DNA of 64,000 nucleotides from JADGQN01 sp035315185 (GCA_035315185.1 DATFYE010000081.1:33274-97273), one strand, 5' to 3'. Positions 49,825 to 59,316 are shown, counted from the first letter of the stretch. Notes: generated from the sequence alone by a model not told the origin. A program made the numbers and translations.

Positions 49825-49839
49825 TGGCACCTATGTTGC
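49825..49839 (+). promoter_or_regulatory. Sigma54 (-24/-12) promoter
   Basis: TGGCACCTATGTTGC contains GG and GC exactly ten bases apart and matches the consensus TGGCAC-N5-TTGC in full. It ends 42 bases before the ATG of the ZraP/Spy-like gene. The nearby sensor kinase and sigma54-dependent regulator make it a likely target of that pair. Confidence 0.82.
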
Positions 49840-49881
49840 TCAGCAGACTACGTGTCAAATACATTTTATGAGGAGGTCGGA

Positions 49882-50397
49882 ATGAAAAGATGGTACGTGT
49901 TGATCGGTTTGTTGGCGGTGGTGGCTCTAGCGACTGCCGGCCTTGCTATTGGACCAGGCGCTGATCCGGGGACTGGCGCGGGGCAAGCGGGTGGCGGGCC
50001 CGGTTGGCGGGGAGGTTCCGGAGCAGGATATCATGGAGGTTACGGGCGCTGGGCAGCGGATCTCAACCTTACCAAGGAACAGCAGGACAAACTGGCTGCG
50101 CTGAGGAATACGCAGTGGGAAGAGATCAAGCCGCTCAGGGACCAGATGTATCAGAAGAGGCAAGAGATGAGAGGCCTTTACACAAATCCTGCTACGAACG
50201 ATGCCACGATCATTGCAAAGCAGAAGGAGCTGAATGCGTTGCAGCAGCAAATGCAGGATAGGATGGTTCAGTTCAGGCTCGAGCAGAGAAAGATATTCAC
50301 GCCGGAGCAATTGAGCAAGCTGCAGAATATGCCTTACGGCCGCGGCAGGGGAGCCTGCGGCGGCTATGGCAGAGGCCGTGGCTACGACAAGGGTTGA
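49882..50397 (+). CDS. ZraP/Spy/CpxP-like periplasmic protein
   Basis: A 171-residue secreted protein. ATG 49882 has GAGGAGG upstream; a frame to 49852 is less likely. Residues 1-22 are a Sec signal. A Gly-rich segment follows (residues 27-55), then a helical Spy/ZraP core with LNLTKEQQDKLAALRN and FTPEQLSKLQNMPYGRG, the paired LTxEQ-type motifs of the family, and a Gly/Arg-rich, one-Cys tail. Such proteins bind zinc or act as periplasmic chaperones and report envelope stress. Its sigma54 promoter ties it to the adjacent two-component genes. Confidence 0.85.
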   Translation: MKRWYVLIGLLAVVALATAGLAIGPGADPGTGAGQAGGGPGWRGGSGAGYHGGYGRWAADLNLTKEQQDKLAALRNTQWEEIKPLRDQMYQKRQEMRGLYTNPATNDATIIAKQKELNALQQQMQDRMVQFRLEQRKIFTPEQLSKLQNMPYGRGRGACGGYGRGRGYDKG

Positions 50398-50403
50398 TAA
50401 TGA

Positions 50404-50444
50404 GCCCCTTCCGCCCTCCGGCGGACGTGTGAGGCGGAAGGGGC
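50404..50444 (+). terminator. Strong stem-loop after the ZraP-like gene
   Basis: GCCCCTTCCGCC at 50404-50415 pairs perfectly with GGCGGAAGGGGC at 50433-50444 around a 17-base loop. There is no T-run, so it may stop transcription poorly or stabilise the 3' end, giving separate expression of the ZraP-like gene. Confidence 0.6.
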
Positions 50445-50510
50445 CAAACAACAAACAGTACTCTCTGTCAACGGTAAACCCTCAAATAAAGCGTTAGCGG
50501 CCCTTAATGG

Positions 50511-50516
50511 TATAAT
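50511..50516 (+). promoter_or_regulatory. Candidate -10 element
   Basis: A TATAAT hexamer (50511-50516) lies 36 bases upstream of the second Spy-like gene, but no good -35 is seen 17 bases before it. It may give basal expression of the Spy-kinase-regulator operon. Confidence 0.35.
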
Positions 50517-50551
50517 ACGGTATTTGTTATGAGATTGAGTCTGGGCAGGCC

Positions 50552-51016
50552 ATGAAGTATACGAGCCTCTGGATACTTGTGCTCCTTCTCTTCCCTGCCC
50601 TGTTCCCTTCATTGCCTGCTCAGGCTCAGGATTCCTATCGGGACTTCGAGAGAGGGCTTAACCTCAGCGATACCCAGAGGGAGCAGGTTCAGGGAATTAG
50701 AAAAAAATATATGGACGAGTGGAGGACGCTCAACCAGGAATCTGCCAGGAAGAGGCTGGAGCTCCAGGGGGTCGACCGGAGTTCCGAAGCAGGCCGGGAG
50801 CGGGCGCGTAGACTTGAGAATGATCTCAACAGCATGCAATCATCAAGAGAGAACCTTTACAGACGCTACCGGGGAGAGATTTCCGGGATTCTTAACGAAC
50901 AACAGAGGAGCCGGTATGAAAAGTTCTCTACTGGGGAAGGGAGGAGAGGTATGATGCCCCCACCCCACCAGAGAGGGATGATGCCTTCACCGCGGTACAG
51001 ATGGTATGGGAGATAA
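50552..51016 (+). CDS. Second Spy/ZraP-like periplasmic protein
   Basis: A 154-residue secreted helical protein with a Sec signal (about residues 1-25, ending LPAQAQ). The core shows LNLSDTQREQVQGIRKKYMDEW near residue 36 and ILNEQQRSRYEKF near residue 112, the same paired LSxxQ and LNxxQ arrangement as Spy-family proteins. The C-terminus repeats RGMMP(P/S)P twice. It overlaps the sensor kinase gene by 11 bases, suggesting that it acts as the kinase's periplasmic partner. Confidence 0.8.
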   Translation: MKYTSLWILVLLLFPALFPSLPAQAQDSYRDFERGLNLSDTQREQVQGIRKKYMDEWRTLNQESARKRLELQGVDRSSEAGRERARRLENDLNSMQSSRENLYRRYRGEISGILNEQQRSRYEKFSTGEGRRGMMPPPHQRGMMPSPRYRWYGR

Positions 51017-52559
51017 AAGGACTTTATTATTTCCACTTTCTCTTTTTGCCATATTCTTTGTTCTCATAGCCTTTACAGGCTTCTTCCAGATCAGGATCAT
51101 CAAGGAAAACATAGAAGGCATTCTCCAGGCAGAAGGCGACATTCTGTCAAAAAGTATTCAACAGGAGATAGACAGGAATATAGAGTATCTCAACCTGTTA
51201 GGGAAATCTCCCGCAATCATCACTCCCGTTTATCTTAATATGCTCAGTTACGACGAAGCCATCGTTGATGACCTTTACGATGAGCTGAGTAAACTGTCAT
51301 TGGCAGATATTGACCGTATACGTTACAGGCACGTCCTTGTGACAAACGAGAAAGGCCGTGCAATAGAACGGAAAGGGTCGATCAGCGTGGCCCCGTCCTA
51401 TCTTGAGGAGCTCTTAAAAAAAGATGAACGGACTGTGCTCAAAATGCCTTCTGACAAGGATCAAACGCTTCTTATCGGTGTCAAGGCTAAGGACCGTCTT
51501 GTGTTTGTGAACCTTGACGAAGAGGAACTGGAGGGTCTCAGAAAAAAGGCTATTGTCGAGGCCGTTCTGGAAACAGAGGGGAAGCGGCTGAACGTCAGCG
51601 GCATCGCGGTTTTTGATCCCAAAGGCGCTCTTTACCTCGGCCTCAAGCCCAAAGCCGGCAAAGCATATAAGATCGTGAAGCCGCTCAGTGCCCGCTATTT
51701 TCCGGATTACACGCTTGAAATCAGGATGTCAAGCAATGTCGTCCGCGATACACTGAGGAGGACCACGCTCAGTTTTATCGCCCTTCTTTTTATGTTGCTC
51801 GTGGGTGGTGCTGCCGGCATATATATCATATTTCGGCTGGAACAGAAGGCAGCGGGAAAGCTTAAAGAGATGGAACGGCAAATGGAACTTAAGGAACGTC
51901 TCATCTCTCTCGGCAAGCTCGCCTCAGGTATGGCCCATGAGATAAGGAATCCCTTGAATGCCATGAGTATGTCTATCCAGAGACTGAAGCGCGAATTCGT
52001 ACCGGCCGCGGAAAAAAAGGACGAGTATTATAAGTTCATTGATATCGTGCGAGCGGAGCTGACCCGGGTCAATCAGCTTGTAGAGGAATTCTTACTCTCT
52101 ACAAAGTCCCATGCACCCATGGAAGACGAGAAGCTTCGCACGATCGTCGAAGAAGTCGCCATAATTCTTGGTGAGCGAGCCAACGCCAAGGGTATCCGGA
52201 TAATAAATCAGGTGGATGGCGCACTTGTCGTAAGATGTCAGAAAGAGAGACTCAAACAGGCTTTCCACAATCTCGTGCTGAACAGTATCGAGGCCATAGG
52301 CAAGGATGGTGCGGTTACGGTTTCATCTCAGCTAGACGGCCTGTCCGCCCACGTTATCATCAAAGATACGGGGCCAGGCATAAAAAAGGAGGCGCTGTCA
52401 AAAGTATTCGAATATCATTATACTACCAAGGATAAGGGCATGGGTCTCGGGCTCCCCATCTCATTTACCATCATCAAGGACCACGGGGGAGATCTTCACG
52501 TGACGAGCGATGAAGGTAAAGGGGCAACGTTTATAATCACGCTGCCCATGAAACGGTAA
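51006..52559 (+). CDS. Membrane sensor histidine kinase (ZraS/NtrB type)
   Basis: A 517-residue kinase with two membrane segments (about residues 10-28 and 255-278) flanking a periplasmic sensor domain. The phosphoacceptor is His311 in GMAHEIRNPLNAM, and ATP-binding motifs DTGPGIKKEALSK and GMGLGLPISFTII follow. Its partner regulator is encoded 11 bases downstream. With Spy-like proteins upstream and a sigma54 promoter before them, this fits a ZraS-type zinc or envelope-stress sensor, although the ligand is not known. Confidence 0.92.
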   Translation: MGDKRTLLFPLSLFAIFFVLIAFTGFFQIRIIKENIEGILQAEGDILSKSIQQEIDRNIEYLNLLGKSPAIITPVYLNMLSYDEAIVDDLYDELSKLSLADIDRIRYRHVLVTNEKGRAIERKGSISVAPSYLEELLKKDERTVLKMPSDKDQTLLIGVKAKDRLVFVNLDEEELEGLRKKAIVEAVLETEGKRLNVSGIAVFDPKGALYLGLKPKAGKAYKIVKPLSARYFPDYTLEIRMSSNVVRDTLRRTTLSFIALLFMLLVGGAAGIYIIFRLEQKAAGKLKEMERQMELKERLISLGKLASGMAHEIRNPLNAMSMSIQRLKREFVPAAEKKDEYYKFIDIVRAELTRVNQLVEEFLLSTKSHAPMEDEKLRTIVEEVAIILGERANAKGIRIINQVDGALVVRCQKERLKQAFHNLVLNSIEAIGKDGAVTVSSQLDGLSAHVIIKDTGPGIKKEALSKVFEYHYTTKDKGMGLGLPISFTIIKDHGGDLHVTSDEGKGATFIITLPMKR

Positions 52560-52570
52560 GGAGGCAGGAA

Positions 52571-53929
52571 ATGGATCGCATGAGCATACTTGTTATCGAA
52601 GATGAGGAGGCACAGCGAAATCTACTTGCGGGCCTGCTGTCGAAAGAGGGCTATACAGTGAGCTCCGCAGGGGATGGGAAGACAGCTCTCGATCTTTTCA
52701 AGAACGACACCTTTGAAGTCGTTCTTCTCGACTACAAACTGCCGGACACGGACGGTTTGACGCTTCTCAAAACGTTCAAGGAGGTGAATCCCGAGGTGGA
52801 GGTAATCATGATTACTGCTTTTGGCAGCATTGAAAACGCTGTCACAGCGCTGAAGGCGGGTGCGTTCGAGTATCTGACCAAGCCGATCGATCTTGACGAT
52901 CTGCTTTTCAAGATAAAGAAGGTGCAGGAAAAGCGCTATTTGGTGCGCGAGAACATGGTCCTTAAAGAGGCCTTGAAGGACAGGTTGAAATCAGAGGAGG
53001 TGATCTACACCAGTGAAAAGATGCACCAGGTGATGAGCCTCGTTGTTCGGGTTGCGAAGACCGACTCAACCTGTCTGATCGAGGGTGAGAGCGGCACCGG
53101 GAAAGAGGTAATCGCTGACCTGATACACGGATTGAGCGAAAGAAACGCCAATCCCTTTGTGAAAGTGAATTGTTCGGCCATCCCCGAGACGCTCCTCGAG
53201 AGCGAGCTTTTCGGCCACGAGAGGGGAGCTTTTACCGGAGCCTACCAGCGGAAGGTTGGTAAGTTTGAGCTGGCCCATAAAGGTACCATATTCCTGGATG
53301 AGATCGGCGATGTCCCTCTCTTGCTCCAACCAAAGCTACTCAGGGTACTGCAGGAAAAAGAGATTGAGAGGATCGGAGGCCTGCGCCCGATAAAGGTTGA
53401 TGTTCGGATCGTCAGCGCAACCAACAAGAACCTCGGTGAAGAGGTTAGATCGGGCCGTTTCAGGGAGGACCTCTTTTACAGGCTTAATGTAGTGACCGTA
53501 ACGATCCCGCCGTTGCGGGAACGAAAGGATGATATCCCGTTGCTCTTAGATTTCTTCCTGAAAAAATATGCTGAAAGGCACAAGAAGCCGGTAAGGGGCT
53601 TTACACGTGAGGTTCGGGACCTGCTCATCAAGCACGACTATCCGGGCAACGTGCGGGAGCTGGAGAACATGGTAGAACGGGCGCTGGTGTTGACGCGAGG
53701 AGAGTACCTCTCGAGGGAAGACTTTCCCATGTTCGCAACGGATGAGAAGCCGGTGGCAGAGGGGGGCATGAAGCAGATTGTCGAGACCGCAGAAAGGAAA
53801 ATGATACTGGAAGCCCTCGTGAGCGCCGGCTGGGTGCAGACAAAGGCAGCCTCTACGCTCCGCATTAGCGAAAGAATGCTCAGGTACAAAATGAAGAAAC
53901 TGGGCGTCAGCAGAGAAGGTGGTTGGTGA
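52571..53929 (+). CDS. Sigma54-dependent NtrC-family response regulator
   Basis: A 452-residue regulator with receiver (phosphorylated Asp54 in LLDYKLPDTDG), an AAA+ domain with Walker A GESGTGKE near residue 172 and the sigma54-contact loop GAFTGA near residue 218, and a C-terminal Fis-type helix-turn-helix (about residues 410-448). It is cognate to the kinase encoded upstream. The sigma54 promoter at 49825-49839 and the palindrome at 49711-49732 are its probable targets, forming a ZraSR-like autoregulated circuit. Confidence 0.95.
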   Translation: MDRMSILVIEDEEAQRNLLAGLLSKEGYTVSSAGDGKTALDLFKNDTFEVVLLDYKLPDTDGLTLLKTFKEVNPEVEVIMITAFGSIENAVTALKAGAFEYLTKPIDLDDLLFKIKKVQEKRYLVRENMVLKEALKDRLKSEEVIYTSEKMHQVMSLVVRVAKTDSTCLIEGESGTGKEVIADLIHGLSERNANPFVKVNCSAIPETLLESELFGHERGAFTGAYQRKVGKFELAHKGTIFLDEIGDVPLLLQPKLLRVLQEKEIERIGGLRPIKVDVRIVSATNKNLGEEVRSGRFREDLFYRLNVVTVTIPPLRERKDDIPLLLDFFLKKYAERHKKPVRGFTREVRDLLIKHDYPGNVRELENMVERALVLTRGEYLSREDFPMFATDEKPVAEGGMKQIVETAERKMILEALVSAGWVQTKAASTLRISERMLRYKMKKLGVSREGGW

Positions 53930-53936
53930 ATAGTCT

Positions 53937-54530
53937 ATGTTGATGGAACAGGTAGTTGCCCAGTACGGTTACCCGGCTGTCCTTGTCGGCACGTTCCTCG
54001 AAGGTGAGACCATACTGATCGTGGCCGGTTTTGCTGCACATCAGGGATACCTTAAACTCTCGTTGGTCATACTCGCGGCATTCGGAGGAAGTCTTATGGG
54101 TGACCAGCTCTATTTCCTCATTGGTAGACTGAAGGGTCGGCCGTTTCTGCAGCGGCGCTCTGCGTGGCAAGCCAAAGCAGCCAAGGTGGACCATCTGATT
54201 GATCGCCACGGCACATGGATAATGTTGGGATTTCGGTTCCTGTATGGCTTGCGGACGATTACGCCCTTCGTGATCGGTGCAAGCCGCGTCAGCCCGTCTC
54301 GTTTCCTTCTGCTCAACGCGGCTGGCGCCCTGGTCTGGGCCATAGCCGTCGGTTGCCTCGGTTTCCTGTTCGGTGCTGCAGCGGAAACCGTGCTGAGAAA
54401 TGTCAGGAAGATTGAGGGCTGGATTGTACTCGCGATGCTCGGTGCCGGAGCCGTTATCTGGGTGATCTATTTCTTGAGAAAAAGAAAACAGGTGAAGAGA
54501 GAGCAAGCGGCCGATAGACAACAGTATTGA
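53937..54530 (+). CDS. DedA-family membrane protein
   Basis: A 197-residue multi-pass inner-membrane protein. The block GTFLEGETILIVAGFAAHQGY (about residues 15-34) and RFLYGLRTITPFVIGASR near residue 100 are the DedA signature with the conserved Glu and Arg. DedA proteins act in lipid flipping and membrane-potential homeostasis, which would fit an envelope-stress regulon. It starts 7 bases after the regulator stop, so probably belongs to that operon. It converges on the GspF gene. Confidence 0.9.
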   Translation: MLMEQVVAQYGYPAVLVGTFLEGETILIVAGFAAHQGYLKLSLVILAAFGGSLMGDQLYFLIGRLKGRPFLQRRSAWQAKAAKVDHLIDRHGTWIMLGFRFLYGLRTITPFVIGASRVSPSRFLLLNAAGALVWAIAVGCLGFLFGAAAETVLRNVRKIEGWIVLAMLGAGAVIWVIYFLRKRKQVKREQAADRQQY

Positions 54531-54540
54531 ACCGAAGAGG

Positions 54541-55746
54541 CTACCCGACGACCGATCCCAGCTGGAATATCGGAAGATACATAGCCACAATCAGGCCTCC
54601 CAGGACGATGCCGAGGAAGACCATCAGTGCTGGTTCCAGGAGAGCCGTCAGATTTGTCACAGCATTGTCCACGTCATCCTCGTAGAAATCGGCGACCTTG
54701 TTGAGCATGCTGTCAAGCGCACCGGTTGTCTCTCCTACTTGGATCATCTGGATTACCATGGGCGGAAAGACACCGCTTTCCTTCAGCGGCTCAGAAATCG
54801 AGCGCCCTTGGCTTATGTGGGTCCGAGCCGTAATCAGCGCCTCCTCTATTACCTTATTGCCTGCGGTCTTGGCAACAATGACGAGGCTTTCCAGTATGGC
54901 GATGCCGCTGGAAAGAAGCGTCGACAAAGTCCGGGTGACCCGTGCCAAGGAGGCTTTTTTCAGAAGGAGTCCCAGTACGGGTATGCGCAGAATGATAGCA
55001 TCCAGCTGTCTGGCACCCACATCGGTTTTGTGGTATCTCCGCAGGAGAAATATTCCCACAATGAAGCCTGCGATCATGAAGTGGATCGAGGATTTAACAA
55101 ACTTGGAGAGATCGATGACCATCTGCGTCGGTGCGGGTAATGCCCTGCCAAAACTGGAGAACATACCCTCAAATACGGGAATCACAAACACGAGAAGGAT
55201 CATGACCACAGCTATCGCAACAGCGACAATGCTGGCAGGGTAGATGAGCGCAGATTTGACCTTTTTCTTCAGCTTTTCAGTTTTTTCTATATAACTGGCG
55301 ATCCTGATGAGGACACTGTCAAGATTGCCCCCCTCCTCACCGGCGAGGATAAGGTTTATATAAAGGTCATCAAAGCATTTGGGGTAATCCCTTAAGGCGT
55401 CGGCAAATCGGACGCCTTCCTCGATCTTTTGCTTTATGGTCTTGATGATCAGGCGTAAATTGCCATCATCCAGCTGCTGCGAGAGTGCCTCTAAGGACTG
55501 CACGAGCGGCAGCCCTGATGTGAGCATCGTTGCCAACTGACGGGTAAAGACACCTATGTGCGCTGGCTTCACTTTCTTGCGCAAGCTGAAGCGCCGGGTC
55601 TTCTCCTCTTCTTTCTCTTTAGATTTAACGAGGATGATACCGTCCCGCCTTATGAGCGTCCTGAGCTCAAGCTCAGAATCCGCGGTCAGCGAGCCGTACT
55701 TTACCTCACCTTTGACTGTCCTGCCTTCCCATTCGAAGAGCGGCAT
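54541..55746 (-). CDS. Type II secretion/type IV pilus inner-membrane protein (GspF/PilC)
   Basis: A 401-residue protein of two repeated T2SSF domains (about residues 70-190 and 270-395) with three membrane helices near residues 170, 220 and 375. Typical segments are FTRQLATMLTSGLPLVQSL near residue 68 and LLSSGIAILESL near residue 277. It is the platform protein for pilus or pseudopilus assembly. No other secretion gene is adjacent; the only other in the window is the cNMP-GspE fusion at 33838-35835. Confidence 0.93.
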   Translation of the reverse strand: MPLFEWEGRTVKGEVKYGSLTADSELELRTLIRRDGIILVKSKEKEEEKTRRFSLRKKVKPAHIGVFTRQLATMLTSGLPLVQSLEALSQQLDDGNLRLIIKTIKQKIEEGVRFADALRDYPKCFDDLYINLILAGEEGGNLDSVLIRIASYIEKTEKLKKKVKSALIYPASIVAVAIAVVMILLVFVIPVFEGMFSSFGRALPAPTQMVIDLSKFVKSSIHFMIAGFIVGIFLLRRYHKTDVGARQLDAIILRIPVLGLLLKKASLARVTRTLSTLLSSGIAILESLVIVAKTAGNKVIEEALITARTHISQGRSISEPLKESGVFPPMVIQMIQVGETTGALDSMLNKVADFYEDDVDNAVTNLTALLEPALMVFLGIVLGGLIVAMYLPIFQLGSVVG

Positions 55747-55779
55747 ACGGATATATTATCGTCCGTATGTGAGAAAAGT

Positions 55780-57231
55780 TTATTCCTTCATCACCCCATA
55801 GAAAGTAACGTTCTCTCTTTTTACGAGCATGACTATGCCCTCTTTCAGGCTCGCTTTTTTTACGATCTCCTTGAAATCAGCGACATTTCGCACCGGTTTC
55901 TTGTTGATTTCCGCTATGATGTCGCCGGCCCTCAGGTCGGCATTCTCAGCAGGACTGCCCGGTTGGATATCCGTAACAATGACCCCCCGCCGGTCCTTCA
56001 AGTTGAGATGGCGAGCAATCTCCGGGGTTATGTTCTGGACGACGAGACCATAATTTTTTTCAGTCTCAGGCGTTTCCCGTGCCTCTCTCTTCTCATCTTT
56101 TAGTTCTCCCACGGTGATTTCTACTTCGAGGTTCTTCCCGTCTCTTATCAGGCCGAGCTTAACCTTTTTCCCTATCTCAGTACCGGCAACCAGCTTGGGG
56201 AGCTGCTCCATATCTTTGATAGGGTGGCCGTCAAATGAAACAATCACGTCACCTCTGCGAACATCGGCCTTGCTCGCCGGGCTGTCGTCCATGACATCTG
56301 AGACGAGTGCACCTTCCGACTCTTTCAGGTTAAAGCTCTTGGCAAGTTCAGGCGTGACCTTCTGAATCACGACGCCCAACCAGCCTCGCACTACCTTTCC
56401 CTTGCTCTTCAATTGCGGCAGCAATGATTTGGCAAGATTGATCGGTATGGCAAAACCGATGCCGCTACCGCCGGAAACGATGGCCGTGTTGATGCCGACA
56501 ACCTCACCCTTGAGGTTGAACAGGGGTCCGCCGCTATTCCCTGGATTGATGGAGGCATCCGTTTGAATGAAGTCGTCATAGGGCCCCTGTCCTATGACCC
56601 TTCCCTTGGCACTCACTATGCCGGCTGTAACCGTGTGTTCGAGACCGAAAGGGTTACCCACGGCGAGGACCCATTCTCCGACCTCGAGCTTGTCAGAGTC
56701 GCCCAGAGGCGCGACGGTTACACCATTCTTTGTGCTTATCTTGATAACCGCAATGTCTGTTTTGGAATCTCTGCCGACGATCTTAGCATCGTATTCCTTG
56801 CCGTCTTTCAGCCTCACTTTTATTGTTGAGGCCTTTTCCACGACATGGTTGTTCGTCAGGATGTAACCCTCCTTGTCGATTATGAATCCAGACCCCAGGC
56901 TGCGCTGTTTGAACTCCCGTTGCGGAGAGTCTCCGAAGAATTTCTCGAAAAAGTCCTCACCGAAGAACTCCCTGAACGGCCCCATGAAGCGGTCGCCAGG
57001 GTCCATCCCTTTTACCACGGTTGTGGTGCTTATGTTGACAACCGATGGTGAAACCTCCTTGACGAGGGTGGTAAACTGCGGCAATCCTCCGGTGTATGCG
57101 GCCTGATGGACATTGGAACCTTTGGGTACACCCGGCTCTTCACGAGAAGTGAGCTTCTCTCTCGCGTAGAGAGAAGCAGCCAGGATTAAGACAAGCACGA
57201 GAATAACGCCGAACCACTTTTTGTCTCTCAT
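55780..57231 (-). CDS. HtrA/DegP-type periplasmic serine protease
   Basis: A 483-residue Do-like protease. A signal-anchor covers residues 8-22. The catalytic triad is His129 in NNHVVEK, Asp159 in RDSKTDIAV, and Ser233 in GNSGGPLF. Two PDZ domains follow (about residues 285-370 and 400-478). It degrades or refolds damaged periplasmic proteins. Its start overlaps the stop of the sensor kinase gene upstream by 4 bases, so protease, kinase and regulator form one stress operon. Confidence 0.95.
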   Translation of the reverse strand: MRDKKWFGVILVLVLILAASLYAREKLTSREEPGVPKGSNVHQAAYTGGLPQFTTLVKEVSPSVVNISTTTVVKGMDPGDRFMGPFREFFGEDFFEKFFGDSPQREFKQRSLGSGFIIDKEGYILTNNHVVEKASTIKVRLKDGKEYDAKIVGRDSKTDIAVIKISTKNGVTVAPLGDSDKLEVGEWVLAVGNPFGLEHTVTAGIVSAKGRVIGQGPYDDFIQTDASINPGNSGGPLFNLKGEVVGINTAIVSGGSGIGFAIPINLAKSLLPQLKSKGKVVRGWLGVVIQKVTPELAKSFNLKESEGALVSDVMDDSPASKADVRRGDVIVSFDGHPIKDMEQLPKLVAGTEIGKKVKLGLIRDGKNLEVEITVGELKDEKREARETPETEKNYGLVVQNITPEIARHLNLKDRRGVIVTDIQPGSPAENADLRAGDIIAEINKKPVRNVADFKEIVKKASLKEGIVMLVKRENVTFYGVMKE

Positions 57232-58646
57232 GTAGCTCCTCCAGCTAGCGGTAGTTTGATCGAGAAAACGGTACCGGAAGAGGCCTGGCTTTCAACTTCT
57301 ATGGTGCCCTTGTGGGCCTCCGCAATCCACTTGCTTATTGACAGGCCCAGGCCGCTCCCACCCTCTCGGTTCCTCGACCCGTCTGCCCTGTAGAACCTGT
57401 CAAACACGTACTTCAGGTCCTTATCCGATATGCCGACGCCCGTATCTCTCACATTGATACGTACAGACCCGTTTTCAAGGCCTGACGAAATATCCACTTT
57501 TCCGCCCGGTTGCGTGTATTTTATACCGTTTTCCACGACATTCCAGAGCATCCTCCGGAGCTTCAATTCATCTCCGGACAATCTTGTCTCATGCAATTCC
57601 CCTACCGTAAGTTCTATATTCTTTTTTTCAGCGAGAATACTCATGTCCGAGTAAACTTCGAGGATCAAATCTTTCAAGTCGATCTCATCCACGTTGAGAT
57701 GGGTCTCGCCGGTATCTGCTTTGGCGAGGAGGAGAAGGTCGTCAATGATTCTTGCCATCTGGTTGATCTCCTCCAGGTTGCTGGTAAGTAACTTTTGATA
57801 TACTGGATTTTCTCGCGGCTTCCTGAGGGCAACCTCTGTTTCTCCCTTCAGTATGGTGAGGGGTGTCTTCAGCTCATGAGAGACATCGATACTGAACTGG
57901 TTACATCTCTGAAAGGCGTCTTTGAGCCTCGCGATCATCTCATTGAAGGTGTGCGCCAGCCGGCTCAATTCGTCTTTTCTGCGGCCAATCTCTATTCGTT
58001 CATCAAGGTTGCTGGACGAAATCTTGACGGCAGCCCTTCTTATCTGGTCGACCGGTTTCAAGGCCTTCTTGGCCATGTAGTAGCCCACTGCGATTGCTGC
58101 GCCGATGGAGGAGGGGATGCCGATAAGCAGGATGATAAAAAGCCGCTTCATGGTCTCATCGAAGTCTTCCAGAGAGGTACCCACCTGCACGATGCTCGTA
58201 ACCTTTTTATTCTCCACGATGGGCAGCGTGATCATGCGGATCCGGGGCGTTGCCGTCTCTATGGTCTCGTACACGATCTCGCCCTGAGTGGCCCGTTCCA
58301 GCGTCGAGAAACTGGTCGGCAAAGTTTGCGTCTCGATGTCACTCATCTTAGCGCCGATCCTGCCGGACCTGTCCATGATCTGAATAAATTTTCCCTTTGG
58401 CTTTCGTCCTAAGACATTCTCGAGATAGCGCTCGAAATTACCGAACACAGTGGGGTCGTGGACGTCTGTCATCGAAGAAGATAAGACTTCCGCAATCGAC
58501 CGTATTTTCGCATCGATGTTTTTCTGCAGGCTGTTCCTGAAGTAAGTGTAGACTCCGCCTGCAAACACCGCCAGTATCAGAAACAGGATGCCACCATACA
58601 ACAGGGAGAGACGCCAGCGTATTGGTAGGTTAGTCAGCCTTTTCAT
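57228..58646 (-). CDS. Membrane sensor histidine kinase with HAMP domain
   Basis: A 472-residue kinase with membrane helices at about residues 12-34 and 168-192, a periplasmic domain between them, a HAMP linker from about 193 to 245, phosphoacceptor His257 in DVSHELKTPLTIL, and ATP-binding motifs near DTGVGISDKDLKYVFDRF and GGSGLGLSI. It overlaps its regulator gene by 17 bases and htrA by 4. It probably senses envelope protein damage. Confidence 0.95.
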   Translation of the reverse strand: MKRLTNLPIRWRLSLLYGGILFLILAVFAGGVYTYFRNSLQKNIDAKIRSIAEVLSSSMTDVHDPTVFGNFERYLENVLGRKPKGKFIQIMDRSGRIGAKMSDIETQTLPTSFSTLERATQGEIVYETIETATPRIRMITLPIVENKKVTSIVQVGTSLEDFDETMKRLFIILLIGIPSSIGAAIAVGYYMAKKALKPVDQIRRAAVKISSSNLDERIEIGRRKDELSRLAHTFNEMIARLKDAFQRCNQFSIDVSHELKTPLTILKGETEVALRKPRENPVYQKLLTSNLEEINQMARIIDDLLLLAKADTGETHLNVDEIDLKDLILEVYSDMSILAEKKNIELTVGELHETRLSGDELKLRRMLWNVVENGIKYTQPGGKVDISSGLENGSVRINVRDTGVGISDKDLKYVFDRFYRADGSRNREGGSGLGLSISKWIAEAHKGTIEVESQASSGTVFSIKLPLAGGAT

Positions 58647-59316
58647 CTTCTTCTTTGAGGATGTAGCCGGTGCCCCTCACCGTGTGGATATATTTTTTCC
58701 TGGATATTGACTCGATCTTCTTTCGCAAGAAATTTATGTAGACGTCAACTATATTAGTAGAGTCAGAGCCATCCTGCCAGACGCACTCGGCGACTTCACG
58801 GCGGCTCACCGCCCGTTCGCTGTTCTTGATCATCAGTTCCATGATCAAGAATTCCTTTTCCGTCAGCTCGACCTCTTTTGAACTGACTGTGAGTATCCTG
58901 TTGAAGGGGTCGAGTGTCATATCCTTGTAACGCAGGATGTGAGCATCGCGACTCGATTTTCTGCGGAGCAGGGCTCTCATGCGTGCGAGGAGCTCTTCAA
59001 AAGAGAATGGCTTGGTAAGATAATCGTCGCTGCCGGTGTCCAGACCAAGCACCACGTCCTCTTTCGAGCTCTTGGCGGTGATGATCAACACAGGCGTAGT
59101 AATGCCCCAGCTCCGCGCGGTCTGCAGGACTTCCAGGCCATCGATTTCGGGGAGCATCAGGTCAAGAAGGACGATGTCATACGTACCAGCCTTGAGAAGC
59201 TGCAAGCCCTCGGCACCGTTGTAAGCCACCTGGACGGAATAACCCTCTTCCTCCAGGCCCTTACTGATGAAATTAGCCACCTTGAGTTCGTCCTCTATCA
59301 ACAGCACATTTGTCAT
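58630..59316 (-). CDS. OmpR-family response regulator
   Basis: A 228-residue regulator with a receiver domain (phosphorylated Asp52 in VLLDLMLPEIDG) and a winged-helix DNA-binding domain from about residue 128 to 225. It is the first gene of the regulator-kinase-htrA operon, so it probably controls htrA and itself in response to envelope stress. A -10-like TATAGTATA stretch lies just upstream of the start. Confidence 0.95.
   Translation of the reverse strand: MTNVLLIEDELKVANFISKGLEEEGYSVQVAYNGAEGLQLLKAGTYDIVLLDLMLPEIDGLEVLQTARSWGITTPVLIITAKSSKEDVVLGLDTGSDDYLTKPFSFEELLARMRALLRRKSSRDAHILRYKDMTLDPFNRILTVSSKEVELTEKEFLIMELMIKNSERAVSRREVAECVWQDGSDSTNIVDVYINFLRKKIESISRKKYIHTVRGTGYILKEEDEKAD

Noticed and set aside
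49585..49850. TPP riboswitch upstream of thiD
   Set aside because: No CTGAGA-type core or the conserved thi-box segments were found on the minus strand; the region is better explained by the sigma54 promoter for the plus-strand gene.
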